A DNA stretch of 64,000 nt from RGIG8124 sp045130665. GTDB lineage: Bacteria; Bacillota; Clostridia; Christensenellales; CAG-917. The notes under the pieces are model-generated. The model did not search any database and had not been told where the DNA came from. It worked only from the letters and a program-made list of their open reading frames with translations. Position 1 is the stretch's first letter, and the number at the start of each line of letters is the position of its first letter. The stretch covers positions 434,001 to 498,000 of the forward strand of contig JBGUQC010000004.1 in the NCBI GenBank assembly GCA_045130665.1, read 5' to 3'. Position numbers and translations under genes: made by a program. Below are positions 25,957 through 35,063 of this stretch, piece by piece.

Positions 25957-27609
25957 CTACGCCTCAATAAAAATAGGTAATACTATTGGGAATGAATTAT
26001 TTCTCATTAGCATCTTAGATACTGCTCTTTTTACTTGGTATCCAACTTCAGTTAAGTCTTCACAACTTCTTTGAGTTGCAATTGTTTCTGCAACCTTTTC
26101 GCAGATTTTAACTTCTAAATACTCATCCATTGGGAAACCTTTTGCAATAATCTCTGGATAACCATCTACTACACATCTCTTTACATCAATAGATGCTAGT
26201 ATCATTACCATACCATCTTTTGCAAGTTTCTTTCTTTCCTCAACGATTTTCTCGCCATCTTGGATGATATCTTCGTCTATATATACCTTACCTGCTTTGC
26301 AAGTTCCGTATAAGTGCATGAAATTTTCAGATACAGACCAAATCTCTCCAATGTTTGGAACAGCTATGTTTTTAGACTTAATGCCTTGACTTTGTGCAAG
26401 TGCAGCATGTCTTGCTTGATGTCTGTATTCACCATGAATAGGCATGAAATATTTTGGTTTTACCAAAGATAACATCTCTTTTAATTCTTCTTCATATGCA
26501 TGTCCAGATACATGGACATCATTTAAAGAATCATATATAACATCACAGCCCATTCTGTATAAATCATTAACAACATCAAATATGCTTTGTTCATTACCTG
26601 GAATTGGTGAGGATGAGAATACAATAACGTCCTTTCCAGAAACAGATAATACATTGGATGAATCCTTGCTCATTTTGTATAAAGCACTCATGTCTTCGCC
26701 TTGAGATCCTGTTGCAATAATTACAACTTGATTTGGCTTTAAATTATCTATTTTGTTAACAATTATTCCTTTAGGAATATCTAACTCTCCAACAGATTGA
26801 GAAACATCTACAATTCCCTTCATACTTTTGCCTGCAAGTAATACCTTTCTATTGTACTTTCTTGCAATGTTAAGTATCTCTTGAATTCTGTAATTTGAGG
26901 ATGCAAAAGTGGTGATAATAATACGTCTGTACATGTATTCTCTAAAGATACTCTCTAATCCTTCCATAACAACTTTTTCAGATTGAGAATGTCCCTTTCT
27001 TTCTACATTTGTACTCTCACCAAGCATTAACAAAACTTTTTCAGAACCAACTCTTGCAATTCTTTGAAGGTCTGTGTTCTTTCCATCCACTGCTGTGGAG
27101 TCAAACTTGAAATCTCCTGTATCAAATACCACACCAACTGGTGTATGTATTGCAAGAGCACAAGAACCTGCCATAGAGTGTGCAACTTTAATGAATTCAA
27201 TGGTAAAACAACCGCACTTTACAGTTTGGCCTTCGTTTACTGTCTTTAAATTCATAGTTGTTTTGTTTTCTCTTAAATGTCTATCAACTAAACCAAGAGT
27301 TAGAGCTGTTCCATATACTGGAACCTTCTTGAAAATCTCTGAATAATATCTTAATGCACCTATATGATCTTCGTGGCCGTGAGTTAAGAAAATACCTTTT
27401 AATTTTTTCATGTTTTGCTGGACATAACTAATATCTGGGACAACGGCATCTATACCATATATCTCATCATAACCAAATGCTTGTCCGCAATCTAGGATTA
27501 TCATTTCATCTTCATATTCTAGGACAGTCATGTTCTTGCCAATCTCACCTACACCACCTAAAAAGATGACTTTTAATCCATTCTCTTTTTTCTTAATTTC
27601 TTTGCTCAT
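25957..27609 (-). CDS. rnj: Ribonuclease J
   Basis: 550 residues with a metallo-beta-lactamase/beta-CASP architecture. The zinc motif is THGHEDHIGAL (His77, His79, Asp81, His82), followed by HSMAGS and GDFKFD. The beta-CASP and C-terminal domains include IPIHGEYRH. RNase J carries out 5'-to-3' exonucleolytic and endonucleolytic RNA turnover in the cytosol. One oddity is that the usual SDSTN segment reads GESTN (Asp to Glu). RNase Y is also present at 51431, so the organism has both main RNA-decay enzymes. The ribosome site GGAGA is partly enclosed in a leader hairpin. Confidence 0.95.
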   Translation of the reverse strand: MSKEIKKKENGLKVIFLGGVGEIGKNMTVLEYEDEMIILDCGQAFGYDEIYGIDAVVPDISYVQQNMKKLKGIFLTHGHEDHIGALRYYSEIFKKVPVYGTALTLGLVDRHLRENKTTMNLKTVNEGQTVKCGCFTIEFIKVAHSMAGSCALAIHTPVGVVFDTGDFKFDSTAVDGKNTDLQRIARVGSEKVLLMLGESTNVERKGHSQSEKVVMEGLESIFREYMYRRIIITTFASSNYRIQEILNIARKYNRKVLLAGKSMKGIVDVSQSVGELDIPKGIIVNKIDNLKPNQVVIIATGSQGEDMSALYKMSKDSSNVLSVSGKDVIVFSSSPIPGNEQSIFDVVNDLYRMGCDVIYDSLNDVHVSGHAYEEELKEMLSLVKPKYFMPIHGEYRHQARHAALAQSQGIKSKNIAVPNIGEIWSVSENFMHLYGTCKAGKVYIDEDIIQDGEKIVEERKKLAKDGMVMILASIDVKRCVVDGYPEIIAKGFPMDEYLEVKICEKVAETIATQRSCEDLTEVGYQVKRAVSKMLMRNNSFPIVLPIFIEA

Positions 27610-27619
27610 CTATGTCTCC

Positions 27620-27640
27620 ATCTAGCAATAGGCACTAGAT
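27620..27640 (-). promoter_or_regulatory. Leader hairpin overlapping the RNase J ribosome site
   Basis: ATCTAG (27635-27640 on the minus strand) pairs with CTAGAT (27620-27625) over a 9-base loop, abutting the GGAGA site. It could limit translation or be an RNase target. Confidence 0.4.
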
Positions 27641-27752
27641 ACCCATTATATAATAATTTTATTAAGTATATATTTTTTTCTATACATACGCAACTAAAAA
27701 TAATTTTAATAATTTAATATCTATACAAATACTAATTATTGTTTTTAATTGC

Positions 27753-27782
27753 TTTACTTTATTTTTTTTCATAGTGTATAAT
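27753..27782 (+). promoter_or_regulatory. Promoter of serC-serA
   Basis: TTTACT (27753-27758), 18 bases, TATAAT (27777-27782); AAAGGAG precedes the start at 27821. Confidence 0.65.
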
Positions 27783-27820
27783 TTTTTCCAACTTGAATAT
27801 TATTCAAAAAGGAGATAAAA

Positions 27821-28900
27821 ATGAGAGTTTATAACTTTTCAGCAGGCCCAACAATGTTACCACTTGAGGTACTAAAAGAGGCAGGAACAAATATCGAAGA
27901 TTACAATGGTTCAGGAATGTCCGTTATGGAAATGAGCCACCGTTCAAAATGGTATGAACCAATTCATGATGAATGTTTAGCATTAGTTCGTGAATTAATG
28001 GAAGTACCAGAAGATTACGAGATCTTACTCGTTCAAGGCGGCGCTTCACAACAATTCGCAGCTATCCCACTCAACTTAATGACAACAGGAAAAGCAGATT
28101 ATATCGTAACAGGTAACTTCGCAAAGAAAGCTTATGAGGAAGCTTTAAAATATGGAGATATCAAACTTGTTGCTTCATCTGAGGATGCAAAATATACATT
28201 CATTCCAAAGACAAAGAGAGAAGATTTCAGAAAAGATGCAAGTTATGTACACATTACTGAAAATAACACAATCTTCGGATTAAAATATCATACACTTCCA
28301 GACACAGGAGATATCCCACTCGTTGCAGACTTATCTTCATGTATCTTATCCGAATACACAGATGTTTCTAAATATGGTTTAATCTATGCTGGTGCACAAA
28401 AGAACTTAGCACCTGCAGGTGTAACTCTTGTAATCGTTAAGAAAGACTTAATTGGAAAACAAATGCCAATTTGTCCAACAATGCTTGCATATGAAACACA
28501 AGCTGGAAAGAATAAGTCCTTATACAATACCCCACCATGTTGGTGTATCTATGTTATGATGCTCAACCTTCGTTACTTAAAGAAGATGGGTGGCGTAAAA
28601 GTTATGGAAAAAATTAACAAAGAAAAAGCAGCTATGCTTTATGATTTCATTGATAATTCTACATTCTTCACAAACCCAGTTGCAGTTGAAGATCGTTCAA
28701 TCATGAACGTTCCATTCAGAACTCCAAACGAGGAATTAGATGCACTCTTCATCGCAGAAGCACAAAAAGAAGGTTTAGTTACACTAAAAGGTCACCGTCT
28801 TGCTGGTGGTATGAGAGCTTCTATTTACAATGCAATGCCAGTTGAAGGTGTTAAGAAATTAATCGAAGTCATGGCAAAATTTGAAAAGGAACATAAATAA
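27821..28900 (+). CDS. serC: Phosphoserine aminotransferase
   Basis: 359 residues. It makes 3-phosphoserine from 3-phosphohydroxypyruvate and glutamate, the second step of serine synthesis. The N-terminus YNFSAGPTMLP and segments SGMSVMEMSHRS and LLVQGGASQQFAAIPLNL are typical. The PLP lysine is in YAGAQKNLAPAG (about residue 194). The C-terminal KGHRLAGGMRASIYNAMP contains the substrate arginines. serA follows after two bases, giving a two-gene serine operon. Codon use is strongly biased, suggesting high expression. Confidence 0.97.
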   Translation: MRVYNFSAGPTMLPLEVLKEAGTNIEDYNGSGMSVMEMSHRSKWYEPIHDECLALVRELMEVPEDYEILLVQGGASQQFAAIPLNLMTTGKADYIVTGNFAKKAYEEALKYGDIKLVASSEDAKYTFIPKTKREDFRKDASYVHITENNTIFGLKYHTLPDTGDIPLVADLSSCILSEYTDVSKYGLIYAGAQKNLAPAGVTLVIVKKDLIGKQMPICPTMLAYETQAGKNKSLYNTPPCWCIYVMMLNLRYLKKMGGVKVMEKINKEKAAMLYDFIDNSTFFTNPVAVEDRSIMNVPFRTPNEELDALFIAEAQKEGLVTLKGHRLAGGMRASIYNAMPVEGVKKLIEVMAKFEKEHK

Positions 28901-28902
28901 TT

Positions 28903-30006
28903 ATGGCAGAAATTATTAAATTAAATTCTATATCCCCAAAGGCAAATGATGTTTTAAAGGGATACAAATTAGTAGACGAATCAAGCAAACCAATTGCTGC
29001 ACTTGTAAGAAGCTTCGTTATGAATGATTGGGAAGTCCCATCATCATTAATCGCAGTTGCAAGAGCTGGCGCTGGTGTAAACAATATTCCATGTGCAGAC
29101 TATGCAAAAAAAGGAATCGTTGTTTTCAATACTCCTGGTGCAAACGCAAATGCAGTTAAGGAATTAGTTATTGCATCTATGCTTTTAGCAGCAAGAAATA
29201 TCTTCCCTGCAATCTCTTGGGCACAAACGTTAACAGGAGACGATGTAAAGAAGCAAGTTGAAAAAGGCAAAGGCGCATATGCTGGTACAGAAATCATGGG
29301 CAAAACACTAGGTGTTTTAGGTCTTGGTGCAATTGGTAGAAAAGTTGCTATCTCTGCAAAAGCATTAGGCATGACAGTTATTGGTTATGATCCATACTTA
29401 AGCGAACTTGCAAAGAAAGAAATCCCATTTGTAGAAATTAAAGAAACAATGGCTGAAGTATATAAAGAAGCAGACTTCATCACACTTCATATGCCACTCA
29501 CTCCAGAACTTAAAGGCTTCTTAAATAAAGATGCTTTCAAGAAGATGAATAACGGAGTTATTATCATTAATGCTGCACGTGGAGAATTAGTAAACATCGC
29601 AGATATGAAAGAAGCAATTGAAGAAGGCAAAGTTAGAGCATATGTTGTAGACTTCCCAGATGGAGATTGCTTAAATTCAAAGAATATCATTCCAACCCCA
29701 CACCTTGGTGCAAGCACAGAGGAAGCTGAAGACAATTGCGCAGTAATGGCTGCACAAGAGTTAAAGGAATATATTGAATTAGGAAATGTTGTAAACTCAG
29801 TAAACTTCCCTAATATCGCTATTGAAAAGAATGCTGCTCATCGTGCAACAGTTATTTCAGTAGATAAAGGCGAAAGATTAGTAGATGGTGCTGTTGAAAG
29901 AGCAAAAGATGGCATAAGATACTCAATTTTAGAGTCCGATTCAGACATTGATATCAATGCTTTGAAGAAGTTAGACGGAGTAATCATGGTAAGATCAATA
30001 TTCTAA
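28903..30006 (+). CDS. serA: 3-Phosphoglycerate dehydrogenase with shortened C-terminal ACT region
   Basis: 367 residues. It oxidises 3-phosphoglycerate with NAD, the first step of serine synthesis. The dinucleotide motif is VLGLGAIGRKVA (about residues 146-157). Catalytic surroundings are seen in VARAGAGVNNIP, INAARGELV and TPHLGAST. Close relatives are about 387 residues and end in a complete ACT domain. Here the tail (ATVISVDKGERLV...IRYSILESDSD...LDGVIMVRSIF) looks like an ACT domain that has lost about 20 central residues, including the usual ligand loop. Serine feedback may therefore be weakened; this is inference. Confidence 0.93.
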   Translation: MAEIIKLNSISPKANDVLKGYKLVDESSKPIAALVRSFVMNDWEVPSSLIAVARAGAGVNNIPCADYAKKGIVVFNTPGANANAVKELVIASMLLAARNIFPAISWAQTLTGDDVKKQVEKGKGAYAGTEIMGKTLGVLGLGAIGRKVAISAKALGMTVIGYDPYLSELAKKEIPFVEIKETMAEVYKEADFITLHMPLTPELKGFLNKDAFKKMNNGVIIINAARGELVNIADMKEAIEEGKVRAYVVDFPDGDCLNSKNIIPTPHLGASTEEAEDNCAVMAAQELKEYIELGNVVNSVNFPNIAIEKNAAHRATVISVDKGERLVDGAVERAKDGIRYSILESDSDIDINALKKLDGVIMVRSIF

Positions 30007-30038
30007 TTTTTCGATATTCTAACCACGTCAAATTAATT

Positions 30039-30068
30039 AAGAGGCACCGATTAAGGTGCTTCTTTTTT
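30039..30068 (+). terminator. Intrinsic terminator of serC-serA
   Basis: AAGAGGCACC/GGTGCTTCTT stem (10 bp with one G-U, loop GATTAA) followed by TTTTTT. Confidence 0.85.
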
Positions 30069-30073
30069 ACTCA

Positions 30074-30093
30074 TTAAAAAGCGCGCTTTTTAA
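30074..30093 (+). promoter_or_regulatory. Perfect 20-bp palindrome upstream of the GH3 promoter
   Basis: TTAAAAAGCGCGCTTTTTAA is fully self-complementary with a GCGCGC core in A/T-rich DNA, ending five bases before the -35. It is a likely operator for a dimeric regulator of the glucosidase gene. Confidence 0.5.
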
Positions 30094-30098
30094 TATAC

Positions 30099-30127
30099 TT
30101 GCATAGAAACAAAATTTTTGGTATAGT
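30099..30127 (+). promoter_or_regulatory. Promoter of the GH3 gene
   Basis: TTGCAT (30099-30104), 17 bases, TATAGT (30122-30127). Confidence 0.65.
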
Positions 30128-30169
30128 TAATTTTAGACTAAAATTAATTTTTAATTCAAAGGATTTATT

Positions 30170-32617
30170 ATGGAAGAAAAAGATTATCTACAAATTTTGA
30201 AAGATTTAACCCTTGAAGAAAAAGCCTCTCTTTGTTCAGGTGACACATTCTGGACAACTAAAGCAATTGAAAGAGTTGGTATTCCTTCAGTTAGAGTTTC
30301 GGATGGCCCAAACGGACTAAGAAGAGAAAAAGACACTGGTGGCACAAACGTTATGCAAGTATCCGAACCAGCAACATGTTTCCCTACTGCTGTTACCGCT
30401 GCATCTACTTGGAATGAAGAGTTGATCCAAGAAGAAGGTAAAGCAATAGCAAACGAAGCATTATCTCTTGGTGTAACAACCGTTTTAGGACCTGGCGTAA
30501 ATATTAAGCGTTCTCCTCTCTGTGGAAGAAACTTTGAATACTTCTCAGAAGATCCATATTTAGCAGGAAAAATGGGTGCAGCATGGATTCATGGTGTACA
30601 AAGTGAAAACGTTGGTGTTTCTCTTAAACACTTCTTCGCTAACAACCAAGAACACTTAAGAATGATGATAGACTCAATCATTGACGAAAGAGCAATGAGA
30701 GAAATCTATCTCCCAGCTTTTGAATATATCGTAAAGACAGAAAACCCAACAACATTAATGTGCTGCTATAACAAAATCAATGGAACATATGGTTCAGATA
30801 ATAAGTTAGCACTTACATCTCTTTTAAGAGATGAATGGGGATTCAAAGGCATAGTAATGAGTGACTGGGGCGCTGTTAATGACAGAGTTGAAGGTATCCG
30901 TGCTGGATTAGACCTCGAAATGCCAGGAAATAAGGGCATTAATGACAAACTCATCGTTAAGGCAGTAAAAGATGGTTCACTCTCCGAAGCTGAATTAGAT
31001 AAAGTTGCTCTTAGAATGATTAAGTTCGCATTTGAAAGCAAAGAGAAAGAAAAACAAGTCGAAGCTAACACTGAACAAAACAATGATATTGCAAGAAGAA
31101 TTGCAGAAGAAGGCGCTGTATTATTAAAGAATGATGACAAGGCACTTCCAATCAAGCCAGAACAAAACATCGCAGTTATTGGTGCTCTTGCAAAACACAT
31201 GAGATATCAAGGTTCAGGTTCATCCAATATAAATCCTACACACCTCACTTCTTTCTTAGATGCAATGAACGAAGCAGGCCAAGCATACGAATATGCTGAT
31301 GGTTATAAACTCAAGGGAGATGGATATTCCAAGGCATTAATTAAGAAAGCATGTAAGGTTGCTAAAGATAAAGATGCGGTATTAGTATTCATTGGATTAA
31401 CAGATGACTACGAGAGCGAAGGATTTGATAGAAAACATATCAACCTCCCAGATTCACATAATACCTTAATTGAAGAATTATTAAAGGTTAACGAGAATAT
31501 CATCGTTGTATTATCCGGTGGTTCACCAATGAAGATCTCCAAGTGGGATAAGAAAGTTAAATCTATTCTTAACTTATACCTCGGTGGACAAGTTGGTGGT
31601 AAAGCTGCATATAACCTTATTTATGGTAAAGTTAACCCAAGTGGTAAACTTGCAGAAACATTCCCATTAAGAAATCATGATAATATCGTAAGCAGATACT
31701 TCCCACACGGACCAAGAACAGTTGAATATAGAGAAAGCGTATTCGTTGGTTACCGTTACTTCGATACAGCAGAAAAAGAAGTTGCTTATCCATTCGGATT
31801 TGGTCTCAGCTATACACAATTCGAATATAGTGACCTTAAACTCTCTGCAGCAAAGATAAACGAAGGAGATCCGTTCACTGTATCATTTAAAGTAAAGAAC
31901 GTTGGTGATGTAGCTGGTGCAGAAATTGCTCAATTATATGTATCAGATGTTGAATCCTCTATCTTCCGTCCAAAGAAAGAATTAAAGGGTTTCAAGAAGA
32001 TATTCCTTGAACCAGGCGAAGAAAAGGAAATCACAATTGAACTAAATAGCAGAGCATTCGCTTATTATAATGTATTAATTAAAGATTGGCACATTGAAAG
32101 CGGTGACTTCAATATATTAGTTGGTTCATCCAGCCGTAAGATTGAATTATCTGGTGTTGTTAATGTAACAAGCAAGAATCCAGATGCACCAATCCCAGAT
32201 TACAGAGAGAATTCACCATACTACTATGATATCTCTGAAAAGGAAGAACAAAAGAAACGTATCCCACACGAACAATTCGCAGCATTATATGGCAAACCAT
32301 TAATTGAAAATAAGCCATTTGAAAAGGGCGAGTTCACTATAAATAATACAATTGCACAAATCTCAGTAACTGGATTTGGTAAGTTCTTATACAATGTTCT
32401 TACATTCGGTGCAAGATTAGTTGCAATCGGTTCTTCAAACCCAGGCATGATTATTGAATCAGTTAAAGACTTACCAATTAGAGGTTTCTGTGGATTCACA
32501 GGTGGTCTTGTTTCATTCAAGTCCTGTGAAGGTATCGTAGATATCTGTAATGGTGTTAAAGGTGGATGGAAGAAATTCTTTGGTGGCTTCAAAAAAGAAA
32601 AAGAACCAAAAGAATAA
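30170..32617 (+). CDS. GH3 beta-glucosidase-type glycosidase
   Basis: 815 residues. A GH3 N-terminal TIM barrel (about 15-300) carries SDGPNGLR, GPGVNIKRSPLCGRNFEYFSEDP and the nucleophile motif GIVMSDWGAV (Asp near 232). A GH3 C-terminal alpha/beta sandwich (about 325-560) contains GLTDDYESEGFDR, where the acid/base Glu is expected. An FnIII-like domain (about 590-670) comes next. A further ~130-residue tail ends in a Gly/Lys-rich stretch. There is no signal peptide, so it should hydrolyse imported beta-glucosides in the cytosol; the exact sugar cannot be read from sequence. It has its own promoter and a palindromic operator candidate. Confidence 0.92.
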   Translation: MEEKDYLQILKDLTLEEKASLCSGDTFWTTKAIERVGIPSVRVSDGPNGLRREKDTGGTNVMQVSEPATCFPTAVTAASTWNEELIQEEGKAIANEALSLGVTTVLGPGVNIKRSPLCGRNFEYFSEDPYLAGKMGAAWIHGVQSENVGVSLKHFFANNQEHLRMMIDSIIDERAMREIYLPAFEYIVKTENPTTLMCCYNKINGTYGSDNKLALTSLLRDEWGFKGIVMSDWGAVNDRVEGIRAGLDLEMPGNKGINDKLIVKAVKDGSLSEAELDKVALRMIKFAFESKEKEKQVEANTEQNNDIARRIAEEGAVLLKNDDKALPIKPEQNIAVIGALAKHMRYQGSGSSNINPTHLTSFLDAMNEAGQAYEYADGYKLKGDGYSKALIKKACKVAKDKDAVLVFIGLTDDYESEGFDRKHINLPDSHNTLIEELLKVNENIIVVLSGGSPMKISKWDKKVKSILNLYLGGQVGGKAAYNLIYGKVNPSGKLAETFPLRNHDNIVSRYFPHGPRTVEYRESVFVGYRYFDTAEKEVAYPFGFGLSYTQFEYSDLKLSAAKINEGDPFTVSFKVKNVGDVAGAEIAQLYVSDVESSIFRPKKELKGFKKIFLEPGEEKEITIELNSRAFAYYNVLIKDWHIESGDFNILVGSSSRKIELSGVVNVTSKNPDAPIPDYRENSPYYYDISEKEEQKKRIPHEQFAALYGKPLIENKPFEKGEFTINNTIAQISVTGFGKFLYNVLTFGARLVAIGSSNPGMIIESVKDLPIRGFCGFTGGLVSFKSCEGIVDICNGVKGGWKKFFGGFKKEKEPKE

Positions 32618-32637
32618 TTTCTAACTAAATAAAAAAT

Positions 32638-32666
32638 AAGGGGGCGTTTGTGCGCTCCCTTTTATT
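32638..32666 (+). terminator. Bidirectional terminator between the GH3 gene and metH
   Basis: AAGGGGGCG/CGCTCCCTT stem (one G-U, loop TTTGTG) with T-rich sequence on both sides. Confidence 0.85.
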
Positions 32667-32683
32667 TATATGTTGTATATAGA

Positions 32684-35062
32684 TTATAGTCCTTGAAATA
32701 TAGTATCTGCATATCGTACAGTTTCCATTGCGTCCTTTGCATACTTATCTGCTCCCATCTTATCAGCATACTCTTTTGTTAATACTGCACCACCAACAAC
32801 TACCTTACACCATGGTGCTTGCTCTTTAAGAAGTGCTACTGTCTTTTCCATTGCAGGTACTGTTGTTGTCATTAAAGCAGACAATCCACATAATGGAGCA
32901 TGGCGTTTAACAACTTCATTAACTATATCTATCTCAGGTACATCCTTACCTAAATCTATAACATTGAAGCCGTAGTTCTCAAGCAATAACTTTACTATAT
33001 TTTTACCTATATCATGTATGTCTCCATGTACTGTTGCAATAACAAAATCGCACTTTAAAGTCTTGTTTATGCTACGTGAACTCGATTTTATCTCTTCAAA
33101 AGCAGCTTTAGCAGATTCTGCACTGAGTAATAATTGTGGTAAATATATCTGCTTATTTTCATATCTTACACCAACCTCATCCAGTGCCGGTATAACTTCA
33201 CTGTTAATAACATCTAGTGCGTCTTTGTCTTTAAGTAAGTTCTTTGTACAAATAGATGCTTCCTCTTTTAATCCACGGATAATTGCATCCTTTAGGGTGT
33301 AGTCTACTCTCTCCTGCTTTGGAACTACTGGTATTATTTGTTCACTTATATTTGCAATAAACTCTTTGAAGTTAATATCTTTCTTGTTAGATTTATCAAA
33401 GGTCAAGATACTCTTCATTACTACTTCAGAGAATGGATTAATAATCGCGCTATCCAATCCATTGTTAAGAGCAAGAGATAAGAATGTGGCATTTATATTC
33501 TCTCTATCTGGCATGCCAAATGAAACATTGGAAATACCTAAAGATGTAAAGCAGCCTGTTTTCTCTTTAATGAGCTTAATAGCATTCACTGTTGTGTCTC
33601 CTGCATTTGGATCAACACTAACTGTTAAACATAATGGGTCAAAGATAATATCCTTTTTATCTATGCCATACTTTTGAGCCTCATTGAGTATCTTAAGAGC
33701 AATACTACATCTTCCCTCTGCCGTATCAGGAATACCGTTCTCATCTAATGTTAAAGCAATAACAACTCCGCCATACTTTTTTGCAATTGGGAATATGGCC
33801 TCCATACTCTCTTTCTTGCCATTTACAGAGTTAATTAATGGTTTTCCATTATAAACTCTAATAGCCTTCTCTACCGCATTGTAGTTGGATGAGTCTATTT
33901 GTAGTGGCAAATCCACAACAGCTTGCAAACGAGCAACTGTTTGTGGAAGGAGTTCTTCTTCATTAATATCTGGAATACCAACGTTAACGTCTAATACATC
34001 TGCATTGTTATCTGCCTGAGAAATACCCTCTTTAAGGATATATGACATATCTTTTTCAATAAGTGCTTGTTTGAAACGCTTCTTTCCTGTTGGATTAATT
34101 CTTTCACCTATAACAATAGGCTTTAATCCCCAGCGCAACTCATGTGAATAAGAACTAATTCTTGTTATATTTTTATATGTAATATCTTTTGCTCTTTTGC
34201 CCTGAACATATTGAGATAATAACTCGATATATTCTGGTGTAGTACCACAGCATCCGCCAATAACTCTTACACCTTTATCCACAGATTCACTTACGCACTG
34301 AGCAAAACTCTTTGCAGTTACATCATAAATGGCTAATCCATCTAAATTATGTGGCATACCGGCATTTGGCATAAAGATTACTGGTAATGAAGTAGATTCT
34401 AATAGTTCATCAATAACGCCTTCTAACTCTTTTGGACCAAACGAACAGTTTGCACCAATAGCATCTACGCCTAAGCCCTCTAACATACATGCCATAGCGG
34501 ATGGAGATGCACCTGTCATAAGCTTTCCATTCTCACCGTAAGCATTGGATACAAATATTGGTAAGCTGCTATTCTCTTTAGCGGCAATTACACATGCTTT
34601 AGTCTCGTAGCTATCATTCATTGTTTGAATGAATATTACATCAACCCCACACTTATCTATAATACGTACTGTCTTTGCAAATACTTCAATTGCATCTTCA
34701 AATTTCAAATCTCCATAAGGCTCAAGTAACTTTCCAATAGGACCAATATCTGCAGCAACAAACTTCTCTTGCTTTCCAGTAGATAACTCTTTTGCCTTCT
34801 TTACATTGGCAATTGCCGAGGAAATCACTTGTTCAAGCTCTTCATCATTAAATTTGAGAGCATTGGCACCAAAGGTATTTGCAGACACAATATTACTGCC
34901 TGCATTATAATAAGATTTATGTAAGTTAATAAGCACATCACTGTGTGTTACATTCCATCTTTCAGGTAATGAACCAACTTTCAGCCCTGCTTTTTGCAGT
35001 TCTGTTCCAGTTGCTCCATCTAGGATTACTATATTGTTTTTCAAAAACTCTCTTAAATCCAT
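32684..35062 (-). CDS. metH: Cobalamin-dependent methionine synthase without reactivation domain
   Basis: 792 residues from the ATG at 35062. That ATG follows the activation-gene stop by one base and has AGAAGGT upstream; the frame extends to 35140 but only as overlap. Domains: homocysteine methyltransferase (about 1-295; DGATGTELQ, zinc cysteines in GANCSFGP and GGCCGTTP), pterin/methyl-THF domain (about 310-570; GERINPTGK, DVNVGIPD), cap domain, and cobalamin domain with GDIHDIGKN (cobalt-ligand His near 682). It transfers the methyl group from methyl-THF to homocysteine. The C-terminal reactivation domain of classical MetH is absent and is encoded separately upstream. Cobalamin need is matched by the nearby riboswitch operon. 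Confidence 0.95.
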   Translation of the reverse strand: MDLREFLKNNIVILDGATGTELQKAGLKVGSLPERWNVTHSDVLINLHKSYYNAGSNIVSANTFGANALKFNDEELEQVISSAIANVKKAKELSTGKQEKFVAADIGPIGKLLEPYGDLKFEDAIEVFAKTVRIIDKCGVDVIFIQTMNDSYETKACVIAAKENSSLPIFVSNAYGENGKLMTGASPSAMACMLEGLGVDAIGANCSFGPKELEGVIDELLESTSLPVIFMPNAGMPHNLDGLAIYDVTAKSFAQCVSESVDKGVRVIGGCCGTTPEYIELLSQYVQGKRAKDITYKNITRISSYSHELRWGLKPIVIGERINPTGKKRFKQALIEKDMSYILKEGISQADNNADVLDVNVGIPDINEEELLPQTVARLQAVVDLPLQIDSSNYNAVEKAIRVYNGKPLINSVNGKKESMEAIFPIAKKYGGVVIALTLDENGIPDTAEGRCSIALKILNEAQKYGIDKKDIIFDPLCLTVSVDPNAGDTTVNAIKLIKEKTGCFTSLGISNVSFGMPDRENINATFLSLALNNGLDSAIINPFSEVVMKSILTFDKSNKKDINFKEFIANISEQIIPVVPKQERVDYTLKDAIIRGLKEEASICTKNLLKDKDALDVINSEVIPALDEVGVRYENKQIYLPQLLLSAESAKAAFEEIKSSSRSINKTLKCDFVIATVHGDIHDIGKNIVKLLLENYGFNVIDLGKDVPEIDIVNEVVKRHAPLCGLSALMTTTVPAMEKTVALLKEQAPWCKVVVGGAVLTKEYADKMGADKYAKDAMETVRYADTIFQGL

Positions 35063-35063
35063 A

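Noticed and set aside
30074..30093. Catabolite-responsive element (cre)
   Set aside because: The palindrome has a GCGCGC core and poly-A/T arms that do not fit the cre pattern.
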